Assembly: GCF_000826065.2 (NCBI RefSeq)
Contig: NZ_LN623541.1
Span: 262,926-326,925 of the forward strand
Direction: 5' to 3'
From: Tessaracoccus massiliensis
GTDB taxonomy: Bacteria > Actinomycetota > Actinomycetes > Propionibacteriales > Propionibacteriaceae
Length of the DNA stretch: 64,000 nucleotides
In this document: positions 26,544 to 35,430 of the stretch, in pieces
Layout of the letters: each line of letters opens with the position of its first letter
Position numbering within the stretch: position 1 is the stretch's first letter
Notes under the pieces: model-generated
Databases searched by the model: none
What the model was told of the DNA's origin: nothing
What the model saw: the letters and a program-made list of their open reading frames with translations, nothing else
Position numbers and translations under genes: made by a program

Positions 26544-27449
26544 TTACTCGCCGAGGTCGTCGGTGTTGAAGGTGTCGCAGGCGTTCGGGTCGCCGCTCTG
26601 GAATCCCTTCGCCACCCAGTACTGCCTCATCTTCGACGAGCCGTGCGTCCAGCTCTCGGGCACCACGCGGCCCCCCTGCTGCTGCTGGATGTGGTCGTCA
26701 CCGACGGCGCGGGCGGCGTCGACGATGCGGTTGAGATCGTCCTGCGTGACCTTCTCGATGGGCGACTCGGGGTCTTCGGTGGTGTTCTTGAAGAACACGC
26801 CGGCGTAGCAGTCGGCCTGCAGTTCGAGGCGGACGGCGCCGGACCGGGGGCCGGTGTCGTTGCCACCGGAGCGGGCCTTCTGCATGTCGCCGGTGAGGTA
26901 CGAGATGTGGTGGCCGTACTCGTGGCCGGTGATGTAGAGCTCTGCGGCGTCGCTGCGGGTGGTGCCCAACTGCTCGAGGAGCTTGCCCATGAAGGCGTCG
27001 TCGATGTAGATGCCCTGGTCACCCGGGCAGTAGAACGGCCCCATCTCGGACTGGCCGGTGCCGCAGGCGGTCTGGATCTGGCCGGAGTAGAGGTTCAGTG
27101 CGGAGATGGGCTGGAAGCCCTCGGTGAATGCGGAGGACCAGTACCGTTCCAGCGCCACGTCGTAGGCGTCCCAGCGGCAGTCGCGGTTCTCCTCGATGTC
27201 CGCGGCGGTACGGCACTGCGTGTTCTGATCGCCCCGGGGCTGCTGCTGCTCGGGCTGCGTCTGCGGCGCGCCGAACAGGTCGCCCAGGCTGCCGCCGCCG
27301 AAGATCATCATCAGCACGACGAGGATCAGACCGCCGATGCCGCCGCCGACGGCGATGGGGCCACCGCGGCGACCGCCGCCCATACCGCCTCCACCACCGC
27401 GGCGGCGTACGCGGGAACCGCTGATATCTGAACCACCGCGAAATTCCAT
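26544..27449 (-). CDS. Neutral zinc metallopeptidase, YpfJ family, membrane-anchored
   Basis: 301 residues starting MEFRGG at 27449; GGAGGG lies just upstream, inside the codons of an alternative ATG at 27461. A Gly/Arg-rich cytoplasmic N-terminus (1-35) and one membrane helix (37-50) are followed by a Gln/Pro-rich linker and the extracellular protease domain. The zinc motif HEYGH is at 176-180 and the third ligand is likely in LELQADCYAGV. Paired Cys residues suggest disulfides. The family is predicted to be peptidases, but substrates are not known. Intact. Confidence 0.92.
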   Translation of the reverse strand: MEFRGGSDISGSRVRRRGGGGGMGGGRRGGPIAVGGGIGGLILVVLMMIFGGGSLGDLFGAPQTQPEQQQPRGDQNTQCRTAADIEENRDCRWDAYDVALERYWSSAFTEGFQPISALNLYSGQIQTACGTGQSEMGPFYCPGDQGIYIDDAFMGKLLEQLGTTRSDAAELYITGHEYGHHISYLTGDMQKARSGGNDTGPRSGAVRLELQADCYAGVFFKNTTEDPESPIEKVTQDDLNRIVDAARAVGDDHIQQQQGGRVVPESWTHGSSKMRQYWVAKGFQSGDPNACDTFNTDDLGE

Positions 27450-27614
27450 GGAACCCTCCATCGGCTGCGCCCCGGACGGCCCGGGGTCCTAGTCAGCGAA
27501 AACAATATCCCCATTTCAGCGTAGGCGGGGCAGCCGTGACAAGCGCCGGGGGCGTTCTGCCGCCGAAACGCCACCGCGCGCCCCTGAGCCCTCGGGAGCT
27601 GAAAGGGCCCCGAC

Positions 27615-27620
27615 TACACT
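27615..27620 (+). promoter_or_regulatory. -10-like hexamer of the NUDIX gene
   Basis: TACACT, 6 nt before ATG 27627. Confidence 0.55.
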
Positions 27621-27626
27621 GGCGCA

Positions 27627-28322
27627 ATGCGCGTCGTCGGTGTCACCAGTCCCCTGCGGGCGCCTGTCGCGAGTTTCCAGGTGGGCCACGGTGAGCACCC
27701 GCGGGTGACGATGTTCGACCACGGTTTTGTGCCGCTCCGCCCGCTCGCTGCGGCCATGATCGACGGTGAGATCGTGTTCACGTGGCTGGTACGCGAGGTG
27801 CACGAGGCGGACCATCGTCCACCGGAGCGGCACACGGTCTACGTCAATTCGCCGTCGGAGACCCCCGCCAGATACCAGCGCATCGGCGCCTACGCCCTCG
27901 TGGTCTCCGATCGCGGCATCCTCGGCACCGTCAACTCGACGGCGACCCCTGCGCCGGGCACCTGGTCGCTCCCGGGTGGCGGTGTCCACGAGGTCGAGTC
28001 ACCGTCGGATGCGGTGTTGCGGGAGGTGTACGAGGAGACGGGGCAGGAGGTCGTCATCGACCGGGTGCTCAGCCTCGAATCGGAGCATTGGGTGGGCCGC
28101 TCCATGTCCGGGCGGCTGGAGGATTTCCACGCGCTGCGCGTGGTCTACGGGGCGACATGCAAAGCACCCAGCGACCCTGTCGTCCACGATGTTGGTGGTT
28201 CGACGATGGAGGCCGGCTGGGTGCCTACCCGCTCGTGGCGGTCTCTGCATTGGACCAACAGCTCGCGGACGTTGCTGAGTCAGTACGCCCGCAAGCTGTC
28301 GATGGGTCAGTCCCTGAAGTAG
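27627..28322 (+). CDS. NUDIX hydrolase
   Basis: 231 residues with the complete Nudix box GGGVHEVESPSDAVLREVYEETGQE split here for reading as GGGVHEVESPSDAVLR and EVYEETGQE, matching GX5EX7REUXEEXGU. Hydrolyses a nucleoside diphosphate linked to another moiety, substrate unknown. TACACT at 27615-27620 is 6 nt before the ATG. The 3' end overlaps the convergent BI-1 gene by 16 nt. Confidence 0.92.
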   Translation: MRVVGVTSPLRAPVASFQVGHGEHPRVTMFDHGFVPLRPLAAAMIDGEIVFTWLVREVHEADHRPPERHTVYVNSPSETPARYQRIGAYALVVSDRGILGTVNSTATPAPGTWSLPGGGVHEVESPSDAVLREVYEETGQEVVIDRVLSLESEHWVGRSMSGRLEDFHALRVVYGATCKAPSDPVVHDVGGSTMEAGWVPTRSWRSLHWTNSSRTLLSQYARKLSMGQSLK

Positions 28323-29170
28323 CTCAGGATGCGCAGGATCTCGATGTACAGCCACACCATGGTGACGGTGATACCGAGGGCCGCGCGCCACGACTCCTGA
28401 GCCGGGGCCTTGGCGGCGATGCCGCGCTCGACGGAATCGAAATCCGTGACGAGGTTGAGCACAGCGAGGATGACGGCGAGGATCGAGATGCCGATGGAGA
28501 TCCAACCCGCGCCCGAGCCGACTTCGCGGATGGGCGTAGCCACACCCATGAGAGCCAGCACGAAGTTGACCAGCAGCACGCCGGCCATGGCGGCCGTGCC
28601 GATGAACACCATTTTGCGGAACTTGGGCGTCACGCGGATGTTGAAGAACTTGTACGCCGCGAGGGTGACACCGGCGGTGACGAAGGTGGCCATGACGGCC
28701 GCGGTCACGATGCCGGGGAACATGGCCTCGAACAGCGTGGAGAATGCACCTACGAAGATGCCTTCGATGGCGGCGTAGAACAGCACGCCACCGACGGGCA
28801 GCTTGCGGCGGCCGGCGACGAACAGGACGGTCACGAAGCCGACCAGCGCAGAGACGATGACCGCGGGGGTCAGCAGGGTGGTAGGGATGATGCCGTTCCA
28901 GAAGCCCAGGAACACGGCGATCGCGGTGACCGCCACCACGCCGAGCGTGATCGCGGTCTTGGCGAGCACGTCGTCGAGGGTCATGACGCCGCCGGCCTGC
29001 GGGGCGTCGTGCTGCGGCGGGGCGTAGGGTTCCTGGCGCTGCTGGCCGAACTGCTGCTGGTTGTACTGGGGCGGCGCGTAGCCTTCCGGTCCTCCGTAGC
29101 CCGTGTAGCCGCGCTGCTGCGGGGCGTTCTTGGTGAAGGCGTCGGGCCGGCCGATGATCGGGTTAGCCAT
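28307..29170 (-). CDS. Bax inhibitor-1/YccA family membrane protein
   Basis: 287 residues from ATG at 29170. The first about 65 residues are Gln/Pro/Tyr-rich and cytoplasmic; seven hydrophobic helices follow, arranged as in the actinobacterial BI-1-like (YccA) proteins, ending with SYFRD. BI-1 proteins are proton-sensitive calcium leak channels in characterised members; the bacterial role is unclear. Convergent overlap with the NUDIX gene. Confidence 0.93.
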   Translation of the reverse strand: MANPIIGRPDAFTKNAPQQRGYTGYGGPEGYAPPQYNQQQFGQQRQEPYAPPQHDAPQAGGVMTLDDVLAKTAITLGVVAVTAIAVFLGFWNGIIPTTLLTPAVIVSALVGFVTVLFVAGRRKLPVGGVLFYAAIEGIFVGAFSTLFEAMFPGIVTAAVMATFVTAGVTLAAYKFFNIRVTPKFRKMVFIGTAAMAGVLLVNFVLALMGVATPIREVGSGAGWISIGISILAVILAVLNLVTDFDSVERGIAAKAPAQESWRAALGITVTMVWLYIEILRILSYFRD

Positions 29171-29346
29171 ATCGTTGCTCTTTCTGGTTCGTAGGTCCCC
29201 TGAGGGATCGTCGCGCTCCATGGTACGTGACGGATCTGTCAATCCCCTGTGTCTCGCCGCGAGTCCAGGGGCCCGGGCCCGCTGCTGGCGCCCCCGAGTC
29301 CGCAGAAGTGCCGCCGAGCGGCCCCGCCCCGTGCCACCATCGGGTG

Positions 29347-30774
29347 ATGAGCACTCCCCAGAAGGCGACCCTGACGTTCCTCGGCGCGGCTGGCACCGTG
29401 ACCGGCTCGAAGTACCTCCTGACCCTCGACGACCGGCGCGTCCTCGTCGACGCCGGCATGTTCCAGGGCGAGAAGCAGTGGCGGTTGAAGAACCGCGACG
29501 AGTTCCCCGTGGACCCGGCATCGATCTCCGACGTGCTGCTCACCCACGCGCACACCGATCACGTGGCCTACCTCCCCGCGCTGGTCAAACACGGCTTCCG
29601 CGGCCCCATCTGGGCCACCGAGGCCAGCATCCGGCTGGCCGAGATCGTGCTGCGCGACTCCGGCAAGCTGCAGGAACAGTCCGTGGGCGACGCGGTGCGC
29701 GGCGGTTTCTCGAAGCATGAGAACCCCGAGGCGATCTACACCATGGAGGACGTGGAGGCCACGCTCCCGCTGTTCCGCGCCGTCGAGTGGGACACCAACA
29801 TCGACATCGACGGCATCTGGGCGCGCTGGACCCGCTCGGCGCACATCCTGGGCTCCGCCTCGATCCACGTGGAGTTCGGTAGCCGCTCGGTGTTGTTCTC
29901 CGGAGACCTGGGCCGCCACGACCACCCCATCCTGAAGAGCCGCGACACTCCCCCGGGCGCAGACATCGTGCTGATCGAATCAACCTACGGTGACCGCGAA
30001 CACCCCGAGCCGGAGGTCCCGCACGAGGACTTCGCCGACGTGATCCGCCGCACCGTCGAGCGCGGCGGCTCCGTGGTGGTGCCGGCGTTCGCGATCGACC
30101 GCACCGAGACCGTGTTGCACGCGCTGGTGCAGATGCGGCGCGAGGGCTGCATCCCCGAGGTGCCCGTGGTGGTGGACGGACCGATGTCGCTGCGGGCGAT
30201 GGAGGTCTACGTCGACGAGTCGCTGGGCGAGCTCCGCGACGGCATCTCGGTGGCGGACTTCACTGATCTGGATCTCACCGCGGCCCGCAGTTCCAGGGAC
30301 TCGAAGGCGCTCAACAAGCGCACCGATTCGATGATCATCATCTCCAGCTCCGGCATGGCCGAGGGTGGCCGGGTGCTCTACCACCTGCAGCGGCTCCTGC
30401 CGGACCCGAACAACGCCGTCGTGCTGACCGGCTACCAGGCCGAGGGCACCCGCGGCCGCGCCCTGGAGGACGGCGCCCGCCAGGTCAAGATCAACGGCCG
30501 GTACGTGAAGGTGCGCGCCGAGATCGTCCGCGACCGCGAGTTCTCCGTGCACGGCGACGCCTCGGATCTGATGGACTGGCTCAAGGCCCTCGACAAGGAA
30601 CCGGAGGAGGTGTTCGTCACCCACGGCGAGCCCGCCGTCGCCGAGCTCTTCGCGGATCGGATCTCCGACGAGCTGGGCTGGGTCGCCGTGGCGCCGAAGT
30701 ACGGCGAGGTCGTCACGCTGCTGGCCGACGACCTGGAGCCGCGGGACCTCGACCCTGACAGCCCGGAGCTCTGA
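29347..30774 (+). CDS. MBL-fold/beta-CASP ribonuclease-like protein
   Basis: 475 residues. Metallo-beta-lactamase motif THAHTDH (His67, His69, Asp71, His72), then a beta-CASP domain and an RNA-specificity domain (Zn-dependent RMMBL) near the C-terminus (VHGDASDLMDWL). This is the organisation of CPSF73-like bacterial exonucleases; RNA is the likely substrate. The start at ATG 29347 is 6 nt after CACCAT (29335-29340). Upstream, a divergent gene starts 176 nt away. Intact. Confidence 0.92.
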   Translation: MSTPQKATLTFLGAAGTVTGSKYLLTLDDRRVLVDAGMFQGEKQWRLKNRDEFPVDPASISDVLLTHAHTDHVAYLPALVKHGFRGPIWATEASIRLAEIVLRDSGKLQEQSVGDAVRGGFSKHENPEAIYTMEDVEATLPLFRAVEWDTNIDIDGIWARWTRSAHILGSASIHVEFGSRSVLFSGDLGRHDHPILKSRDTPPGADIVLIESTYGDREHPEPEVPHEDFADVIRRTVERGGSVVVPAFAIDRTETVLHALVQMRREGCIPEVPVVVDGPMSLRAMEVYVDESLGELRDGISVADFTDLDLTAARSSRDSKALNKRTDSMIIISSSGMAEGGRVLYHLQRLLPDPNNAVVLTGYQAEGTRGRALEDGARQVKINGRYVKVRAEIVRDREFSVHGDASDLMDWLKALDKEPEEVFVTHGEPAVAELFADRISDELGWVAVAPKYGEVVTLLADDLEPRDLDPDSPEL

Positions 30775-31086
30775 GCCTCGGGCCCGAGCTCAGGGACCAG
30801 CGAAAGTTCAAGGAGTGGCCGGGGCAACCCTGCACTGACGCCCAGCAATCAAGCAGTCTCTGATGGGGGCCTGAGCAGGTGGGTCGGGCGTTGCAGAAGA
30901 CGGTCACCCCCACCAGCACCGAGCAGCACCACAGAGTGACCGCCTTCTGCATGGTCGGCGAAGGCCCCCATCAGAGACAGCGGAAACCAGCTGTGGCACA
31001 GGTGACGGACACTCTTCAAGGGTTTCGACACCGCTCGTAGAACTCGCGGGCTCAACCAGCGGCGGGGCGCGACGCTCAGGGGCCGA
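30775..31086. repeat. Gene-free stretch with nested inverted repeats
   Basis: No gene is seen in these 312 bp between convergent MBL and cobT genes. Contents: 30789-30824, related to 4781-4816; a double inverted repeat at 30856-30978; a reversed unit at 31061-31082 of the CTGAGCGTCGCG family next to the cobT stop. Probably terminators and/or a miniature element. Confidence 0.65.
30856..30978. repeat. Double inverted repeat, possible miniature element or structured RNA
   Basis: Outer arms of 17 bp are perfect (30856-30872, GTCTCTGATGGGGGCCT, with 30962-30978). Inner arms of 15 bp (30893-30907 with 30936-30950) match with one mismatch. Between them lies a C/A-rich apex. Total 123 nt, symmetric, no start codon with support. 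Confidence 0.6.
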
Positions 31087-32139
31087 TCAACCGCGGGCAA
31101 CTCCGGCGTCGTCGAACGTGGCCATCTCCCCCAACACCCGAGCGCCGGCCTGGACGATGGGCAGCGCCATCGCGGCGCCGCTACCCTCGCCGAGCCGGAG
31201 ATCCAGGTCGAGCAGGGGGCGCAGCCCCAGCGCGGAGACGGCCTCGGTGATGCCGGGCTCCATGCCGGCGTGGCCGGAGATGAGGTAGCCGGCGGCGTTC
31301 GGGGCGAGGGCCACGGCGACGAGTGCGGCCGACGCGGCGATCACGCCGTCGACGATCACGGGCACCCCACGTGCGGCGCCGCCCAGGATGAAGCCCGCCA
31401 GAGCGGCGTGCTCCAGTCCGCCGACGGCGGCGAGCAGGCCGAGCGGATCGCTGCGGTCCACGCCGTGCAGGGCGATGGCCTGCTCGATGACGGCCACCTT
31501 GTGGGCCAGCATCGCGTCGTCCGCTCCTGCGCCGCGGCCGGTGACGGCGTCGATGGAGGCGCCCGTGAGCACGGCGATCAGCGCCGAGGCCGGGGTGGTG
31601 TTGCCGATGCCCATCTCGCCGGTCAGCAGGCAGTCGGCTCCGCCGTCGACGGCCTCATTGGCGGTCGCAATGCCCACCTCGAGCGCGGCCACCGCCTCCT
31701 CGCGCGTCATGGCTGGCTCCACCGAGAAGTCGCGCGTGCCGCGGCGCACCAGCTTCTGGCGGATGCCGGGGTGCTCCGGCACGTCGCTCGCGATGCCGAC
31801 GTTGGTCACCCACACCTGCGCCCCCAGCTGGCGGCCCAGCACGCTGATGGCGGCGCCACCCGAGGCGATGTTGAGCGCCATCTGCACCGTGACCTCCTGC
31901 GGCCACGGGCTGACTCCCTGCGCCCAGACGCCGTGGTCCCCGGCGAACAACCCGATCAGGGGCTTGGCCGGCACCGGCGGGGGGCACGTGCCGGCGATGG
32001 CGCACAGCTTGTTGCCCACCACCTCGAGCTGGCCCAGCGAGCCGGGCGGCTTCGTGAGGCTGTTCTGGCGTTCCTCCGCGGCGTCCAGTGCCTCACCTGA
32101 GATGATGGCGATCGCGTCGATCGTGGCGTCGAGGGTCAT
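31087..32139 (-). CDS. cobT: Nicotinate-nucleotide--dimethylbenzimidazole phosphoribosyltransferase
   Basis: Makes alpha-ribazole phosphate for the lower ligand of cobalamin. 350 residues, standard length. Conserved blocks visible are KPPGSLGQLE (N-terminus), LTGEMGIGNTTPA and DLRLGEGSGA, the last containing the catalytic Glu. AAAGGA precedes the ATG at 32139. It stands 26 nt after a tRNA gene on the same strand, so tRNA processing and cobT expression may be linked. No other cob gene is in view. Confidence 0.96.
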   Translation of the reverse strand: MTLDATIDAIAIISGEALDAAEERQNSLTKPPGSLGQLEVVGNKLCAIAGTCPPPVPAKPLIGLFAGDHGVWAQGVSPWPQEVTVQMALNIASGGAAISVLGRQLGAQVWVTNVGIASDVPEHPGIRQKLVRRGTRDFSVEPAMTREEAVAALEVGIATANEAVDGGADCLLTGEMGIGNTTPASALIAVLTGASIDAVTGRGAGADDAMLAHKVAVIEQAIALHGVDRSDPLGLLAAVGGLEHAALAGFILGGAARGVPVIVDGVIAASAALVAVALAPNAAGYLISGHAGMEPGITEAVSALGLRPLLDLDLRLGEGSGAAMALPIVQAGARVLGEMATFDDAGVARG

Positions 32140-32165
32140 GGATGGATTCCTTTCGATGGCATGGG

Positions 32166-32239
32166 TGCCCCCGACGGGATTCGAACCCGTACTCGGGCGG
32201 GTTTAAGCCGCCTGCCTCTGCCAGTTGGGCTACGAGGGC
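32166..32239 (-). tRNA. tRNA with anticodon UAA (Leu codon UUA), short variable loop
   Basis: A 74-nt cloverleaf on the minus strand. Acceptor GCCCTCG pairs with CGGGGGC (one G-U), the discriminator is A, the anticodon stem is GGCGG/CCGCC with loop CTTAAAC (U33, anticodon UAA), and the T arm is ACGGG TTCGAAT CCCGT. The variable loop is only 5 nt (CGAGT). Leucine tRNAs normally have a long variable arm (class II), so this class I shape with a Leu anticodon is unusual. CCA is not encoded. It lies just upstream of cobT. Confidence 0.9.
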
Positions 32240-32329
32240 CTGCGCCTGAGTCTAGTGGGACCGCAGTCTGACGGCGGTGGACCACTACCCCCGGTAAACT
32301 TGACTGGACCACTGGAGAAGGGGGCCATC

Positions 32330-32848
32330 TTGACCACGTTTCTGATCATCGGAGGCGTGGGCATCGCATTGGTTCTCGTGTCGCTGCTGCTGGGGGATCT
32401 TGTCGACGGGCTGTTCGACCTCAACACCCTCGGCGGCGACCTGTTCTCCGTCTCCTCCATCTCCGCCTTCGTCGGCGCGTTCGGCTTCGGCGGCGCGCTG
32501 GGCCTGGCAGCGTTCGACAACACGATCATCGCCGTCATCATCGGCCTGGTCGTCGGTGCCCTCGCCGCGTGGGGAGCGCTGCGCCTCACCCGCGCGTTGA
32601 AGAGCGGTGAGAGCGCCGCCAGCTTCCGCTCGGATTCGATGATCGGCCACCCCGCCCGCGTCATCACCGCCATCCCCGAGGGCGGCTACGGCGAGATCAG
32701 CATCAGCGTGGGCGGCCACGTGCGCAAGATCTCCGCCAAGTCTGAACTTCCCGTCGCCTACGGCGACGAGGTGTGGGTCTCAGCCATCCTGTCCCCCACC
32801 GCCGTCGAGGTCATGCCCACCGCTGCCCCCGACGAACTCACCCCCTAG
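32330..32848 (+). CDS. NfeD-like membrane protein
   Basis: 172 residues from a TTG at 32330, with GGAG and a G-rich run 8-16 nt upstream and a TAAACT -10-like hexamer at 32295-32300. Two or three membrane helices (residues 1-75) and a C-terminal OB-fold-like domain (about 105-165: IGHPARVITAIPEGGYGEI). NfeD-type proteins are partners of flotillin/stomatin membrane scaffolds, and the flotillin gene follows 32 nt later, which supports the call. Other in-frame starts are possible. Confidence 0.82.
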   Translation: MTTFLIIGGVGIALVLVSLLLGDLVDGLFDLNTLGGDLFSVSSISAFVGAFGFGGALGLAAFDNTIIAVIIGLVVGALAAWGALRLTRALKSGESAASFRSDSMIGHPARVITAIPEGGYGEISISVGGHVRKISAKSELPVAYGDEVWVSAILSPTAVEVMPTAAPDELTP

Positions 32849-32880
32849 TTCCCCTCCAGCACACCAACCGAAAGGCGCCC

Positions 32881-34389
32881 ATGCCAAGTCCAGTCGTCAT
32901 CGCCATCCTGGGCCTCATCGCCCTGCTGGTGTTGATCGGGCTCCTCATCGCCAGCCGCTACAAGGTGGCCAAGCCGAACGAGGCGTTCATCATCACCGGC
33001 CGCAAGGGCAAGGAGGTCCGCAACCCCGAAACCGGCCTCGTCTCCACTGATCTCAGCGGCCAGAAGGTCGTCATGGGCGGCGGCGTGTTCGTCATCCCGT
33101 TCATCCAGAAGCTGCACGTGCTCGACCTGTCGTCGCGCCGCATCATGGTCACCATCCGCAACGCCGTCTCCGGTCAGGGCATCAAGCTCAACGTCGACGG
33201 CGTGGCCATCGTCAAGGTGGGCGGCAACGAGGATTCCATCCGGGCCGCCGCCCAGCGGTTCCTCTCCCAGCAGGACGAGATCGAGACCTTCACTCAGGAG
33301 ACTCTCGCCGGCTCGCTGCGCGCCATCGTCGGCTCGCTGACCGTGGAGCAGATCATCCGTGACCGCGCCGCGTTCGCACAGCGGGTCACCGACGAGTCCG
33401 AATCCTCACTCACCGGCCAGGGCCTGGTGCTCGACACCTTCCAGATCCAGGACATCACCGACGACGGCACGTACCTGTCCGACCTCGGTCGCCCCGAGTC
33501 GGCCAAACTGGGACGCCTGGCCGCCGTCGCCGAGGCCGAGGCGCGCCGCGAGGCCGAACAGGCGCAGATCGCCGCCGAGCAGGAGATCGCCATCTCGCAG
33601 CGGGCGCTGGTGCTGAAGCAGGCCGAGATCCAGTCCGAGACCGACGCCGCCCGCGCCACCGCGGCCGCCTCGGGCCCGCTGGCCCAGGCCGACCGCGACC
33701 AGGTGATCCTGCAGGAGCAGGAGAAGGTCGCCGTCGCGCAGGCAGCGCTGAAGGAACGCCAGCTCGACACCGAGGTGCGCCGCCCGGCGGACGCCGAGCG
33801 GTACCGCGTCGAGACCGAGGCAGAGGCCAAGCGCAACGCCGCAATCTTCGACGCCGAGGCCCGCAAGGCCGCCTCGATCGCCGATGCCGAGGCGCAGGCC
33901 GAGCGTGACCGCCTCACCGGTGTCGGTGAGCAGTCCCGCCGTGCCGCGCTCGCGGAGGCGGAGGCCATCGAGGGCGCCAAGCGCGGTGAGGCTGAGAAGG
34001 CCCGCCGTATCGCCGAGGCCGACGCCGTCCGGGCCGAGGGTGAGGCCAAGGCCGCCGCGGTGCTGGCCGTGGGCCAGGCCGAGGCTGAGGCGATGGACAA
34101 GCGAGCCGAGGCGTTCGCACACTACAACGAGGCCGCCGTCCTGCAGATGCTCATCGAGATCCTGCCGGACATGGCCGAGAAGGTGGCAGCTCCGATGGGC
34201 AACATCGACAACCTGACCATCGTGTCGTCCGAGGGCGCCTCCGCGCTCCCCAAGACGGTGACCAACAACATGATGCAGACCATGCAGATGGTCAAGGACG
34301 CCACCGGCTACGACCTCACCCAGGTCCTCGACCGGATGGCGGGCAAGAAGGACGCTCCGCTGCAAGACGCCACTCCCAGCGCGGAGTGA
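32881..34389 (+). CDS. Flotillin/SPFH-domain membrane scaffold protein
   Basis: 502 residues from the ATG at 32881, preceded by GAAAGG. One N-terminal membrane helix (5-25), an SPFH/band 7 domain (about 30-200) and a long Ala/Glu-rich coiled coil (about 215-430), then a C-terminal domain, the order of flotillins. Organises membrane microdomains, probably together with the adjacent NfeD-like protein. It ends at an inverted repeat (34391-34441). Confidence 0.94.
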   Translation: MPSPVVIAILGLIALLVLIGLLIASRYKVAKPNEAFIITGRKGKEVRNPETGLVSTDLSGQKVVMGGGVFVIPFIQKLHVLDLSSRRIMVTIRNAVSGQGIKLNVDGVAIVKVGGNEDSIRAAAQRFLSQQDEIETFTQETLAGSLRAIVGSLTVEQIIRDRAAFAQRVTDESESSLTGQGLVLDTFQIQDITDDGTYLSDLGRPESAKLGRLAAVAEAEARREAEQAQIAAEQEIAISQRALVLKQAEIQSETDAARATAAASGPLAQADRDQVILQEQEKVAVAQAALKERQLDTEVRRPADAERYRVETEAEAKRNAAIFDAEARKAASIADAEAQAERDRLTGVGEQSRRAALAEAEAIEGAKRGEAEKARRIAEADAVRAEGEAKAAAVLAVGQAEAEAMDKRAEAFAHYNEAAVLQMLIEILPDMAEKVAAPMGNIDNLTIVSSEGASALPKTVTNNMMQTMQMVKDATGYDLTQVLDRMAGKKDAPLQDATPSAE

Positions 34390-34390
34390 C

Positions 34391-34441
34391 CGCTCCCTGA
34401 GCGTGCCCCGCGACGAAGGAGCCGGGCACGCTCAGGGAGCG
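34391..34441. terminator. Perfect 18-bp inverted repeat, bidirectional terminator
   Basis: 34391-34408 (CGCTCCCTGAGCGTGCCC) pairs exactly with 34424-34441; the loop is 15 nt. It begins 1 nt after the flotillin stop, and the right arm overlaps the stop codon of the convergent nitronate monooxygenase gene. The right arm GGGCACGCTCAGGGAGCG recurs at 26521-26538. Confidence 0.75.
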
Positions 34442-35430
34442 AGTGCGGCCACAATGTCTGCCGCCGGCGCAGCCATCAGCGCGTGGCTGTTGGTGCCGCA
34501 CCAGAGCGGGGTGAAGTCTGTGCGGCCCACCGCCTCCGCCGCGGCGCGCAGCGGGGCGAGCGGGCCTGCCGCCAGCGGGAACTCCGGCACGGCCTCCGGG
34601 AACTCGCCGAGGTCGAGGATGAGGCGGTTGGGGATCCCGCGGGCGGGCCGACCCGTCAGCGCGGTGGTCACCACCGTCTCGTGCGGTTGTCGCAGCGCGG
34701 CGCGGTGCAGCGGCGAGGTGAGGGCCTCGTCGGCCAGCAGGAAGGCCGTGCCCACCTGCACCGAGCGGGCCCCGGCGTCGAGGGCGGCACGAAGATCCGC
34801 GGCGGTGACGATGCCGCCGGCCGCGACCACAGGCACGTCGACGGCCGAACGGATGGCCCGCACCAGGTCCAACGTGGGAAGGTGCAGCGAGAGGTCGGGC
34901 GACAGGAAGTGGCCGCGATGGCCGCCAGCCTCCCAGCCCTGCGCAACCACTGCATCTGCACCGTGTTCCGCCAGCCATTTCGCCTCATCGACGGTGGTGG
35001 CGGTGCTCATGACCACCGCGCCCCAGGCCTTGACCCGGCGGAGCAGCCCCTCCTCGGGCAGGCCGAAGTGGAAGCTCACCGTGGGCGGGGCGAAGGGCTC
35101 GATGACGTCGCAGATCTGGGTGTCGAAGGGTCGGCGCGGCGCGCCGCCGAGGGTCTCCGCCACGCCGTATTCGGCGCGGTAGGGCGCCAGAGCGGCTACC
35201 CAGGCGTCCTCGCGGGCGGCGTCCGGCGCCGGCGGACGGTGGGCGAAGAAGTTCACGTTGTAGGGCACGTCCGCCGCCGCGAGGAGGGCGATCTCCGCGG
35301 CGAGCTTGTCGTCGCTCAGCATCGCGGCGGGCAGCGACCCGAGCGCCCCTGTGCGCCCCACGGCCAGGGCCAGTACGCTCCCCTGCACACCGGCCATGGG
35401 CCCTTGGATGATGGGGAGGGTGGGCAGCAT
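34432..35430 (-). CDS. Nitronate monooxygenase (2-nitropropane dioxygenase family)
   Basis: FMN-dependent oxidation of alkyl nitronates, or enoyl reductase-like activity in relatives. 332 residues from the ATG at 35430 (MLPTLPIIQGPMAG). FMN-binding motifs AQGWEAGGHRG and VAAGGIVTAADLRAALDAGA are clear. The start codon overlaps the stop of ppx by one base (TGATG), so they are translationally coupled. Intact. Confidence 0.92.
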   Translation of the reverse strand: MLPTLPIIQGPMAGVQGSVLALAVGRTGALGSLPAAMLSDDKLAAEIALLAAADVPYNVNFFAHRPPAPDAAREDAWVAALAPYRAEYGVAETLGGAPRRPFDTQICDVIEPFAPPTVSFHFGLPEEGLLRRVKAWGAVVMSTATTVDEAKWLAEHGADAVVAQGWEAGGHRGHFLSPDLSLHLPTLDLVRAIRSAVDVPVVAAGGIVTAADLRAALDAGARSVQVGTAFLLADEALTSPLHRAALRQPHETVVTTALTGRPARGIPNRLILDLGEFPEAVPEFPLAAGPLAPLRAAAEAVGRTDFTPLWCGTNSHALMAAPAADIVAALAP

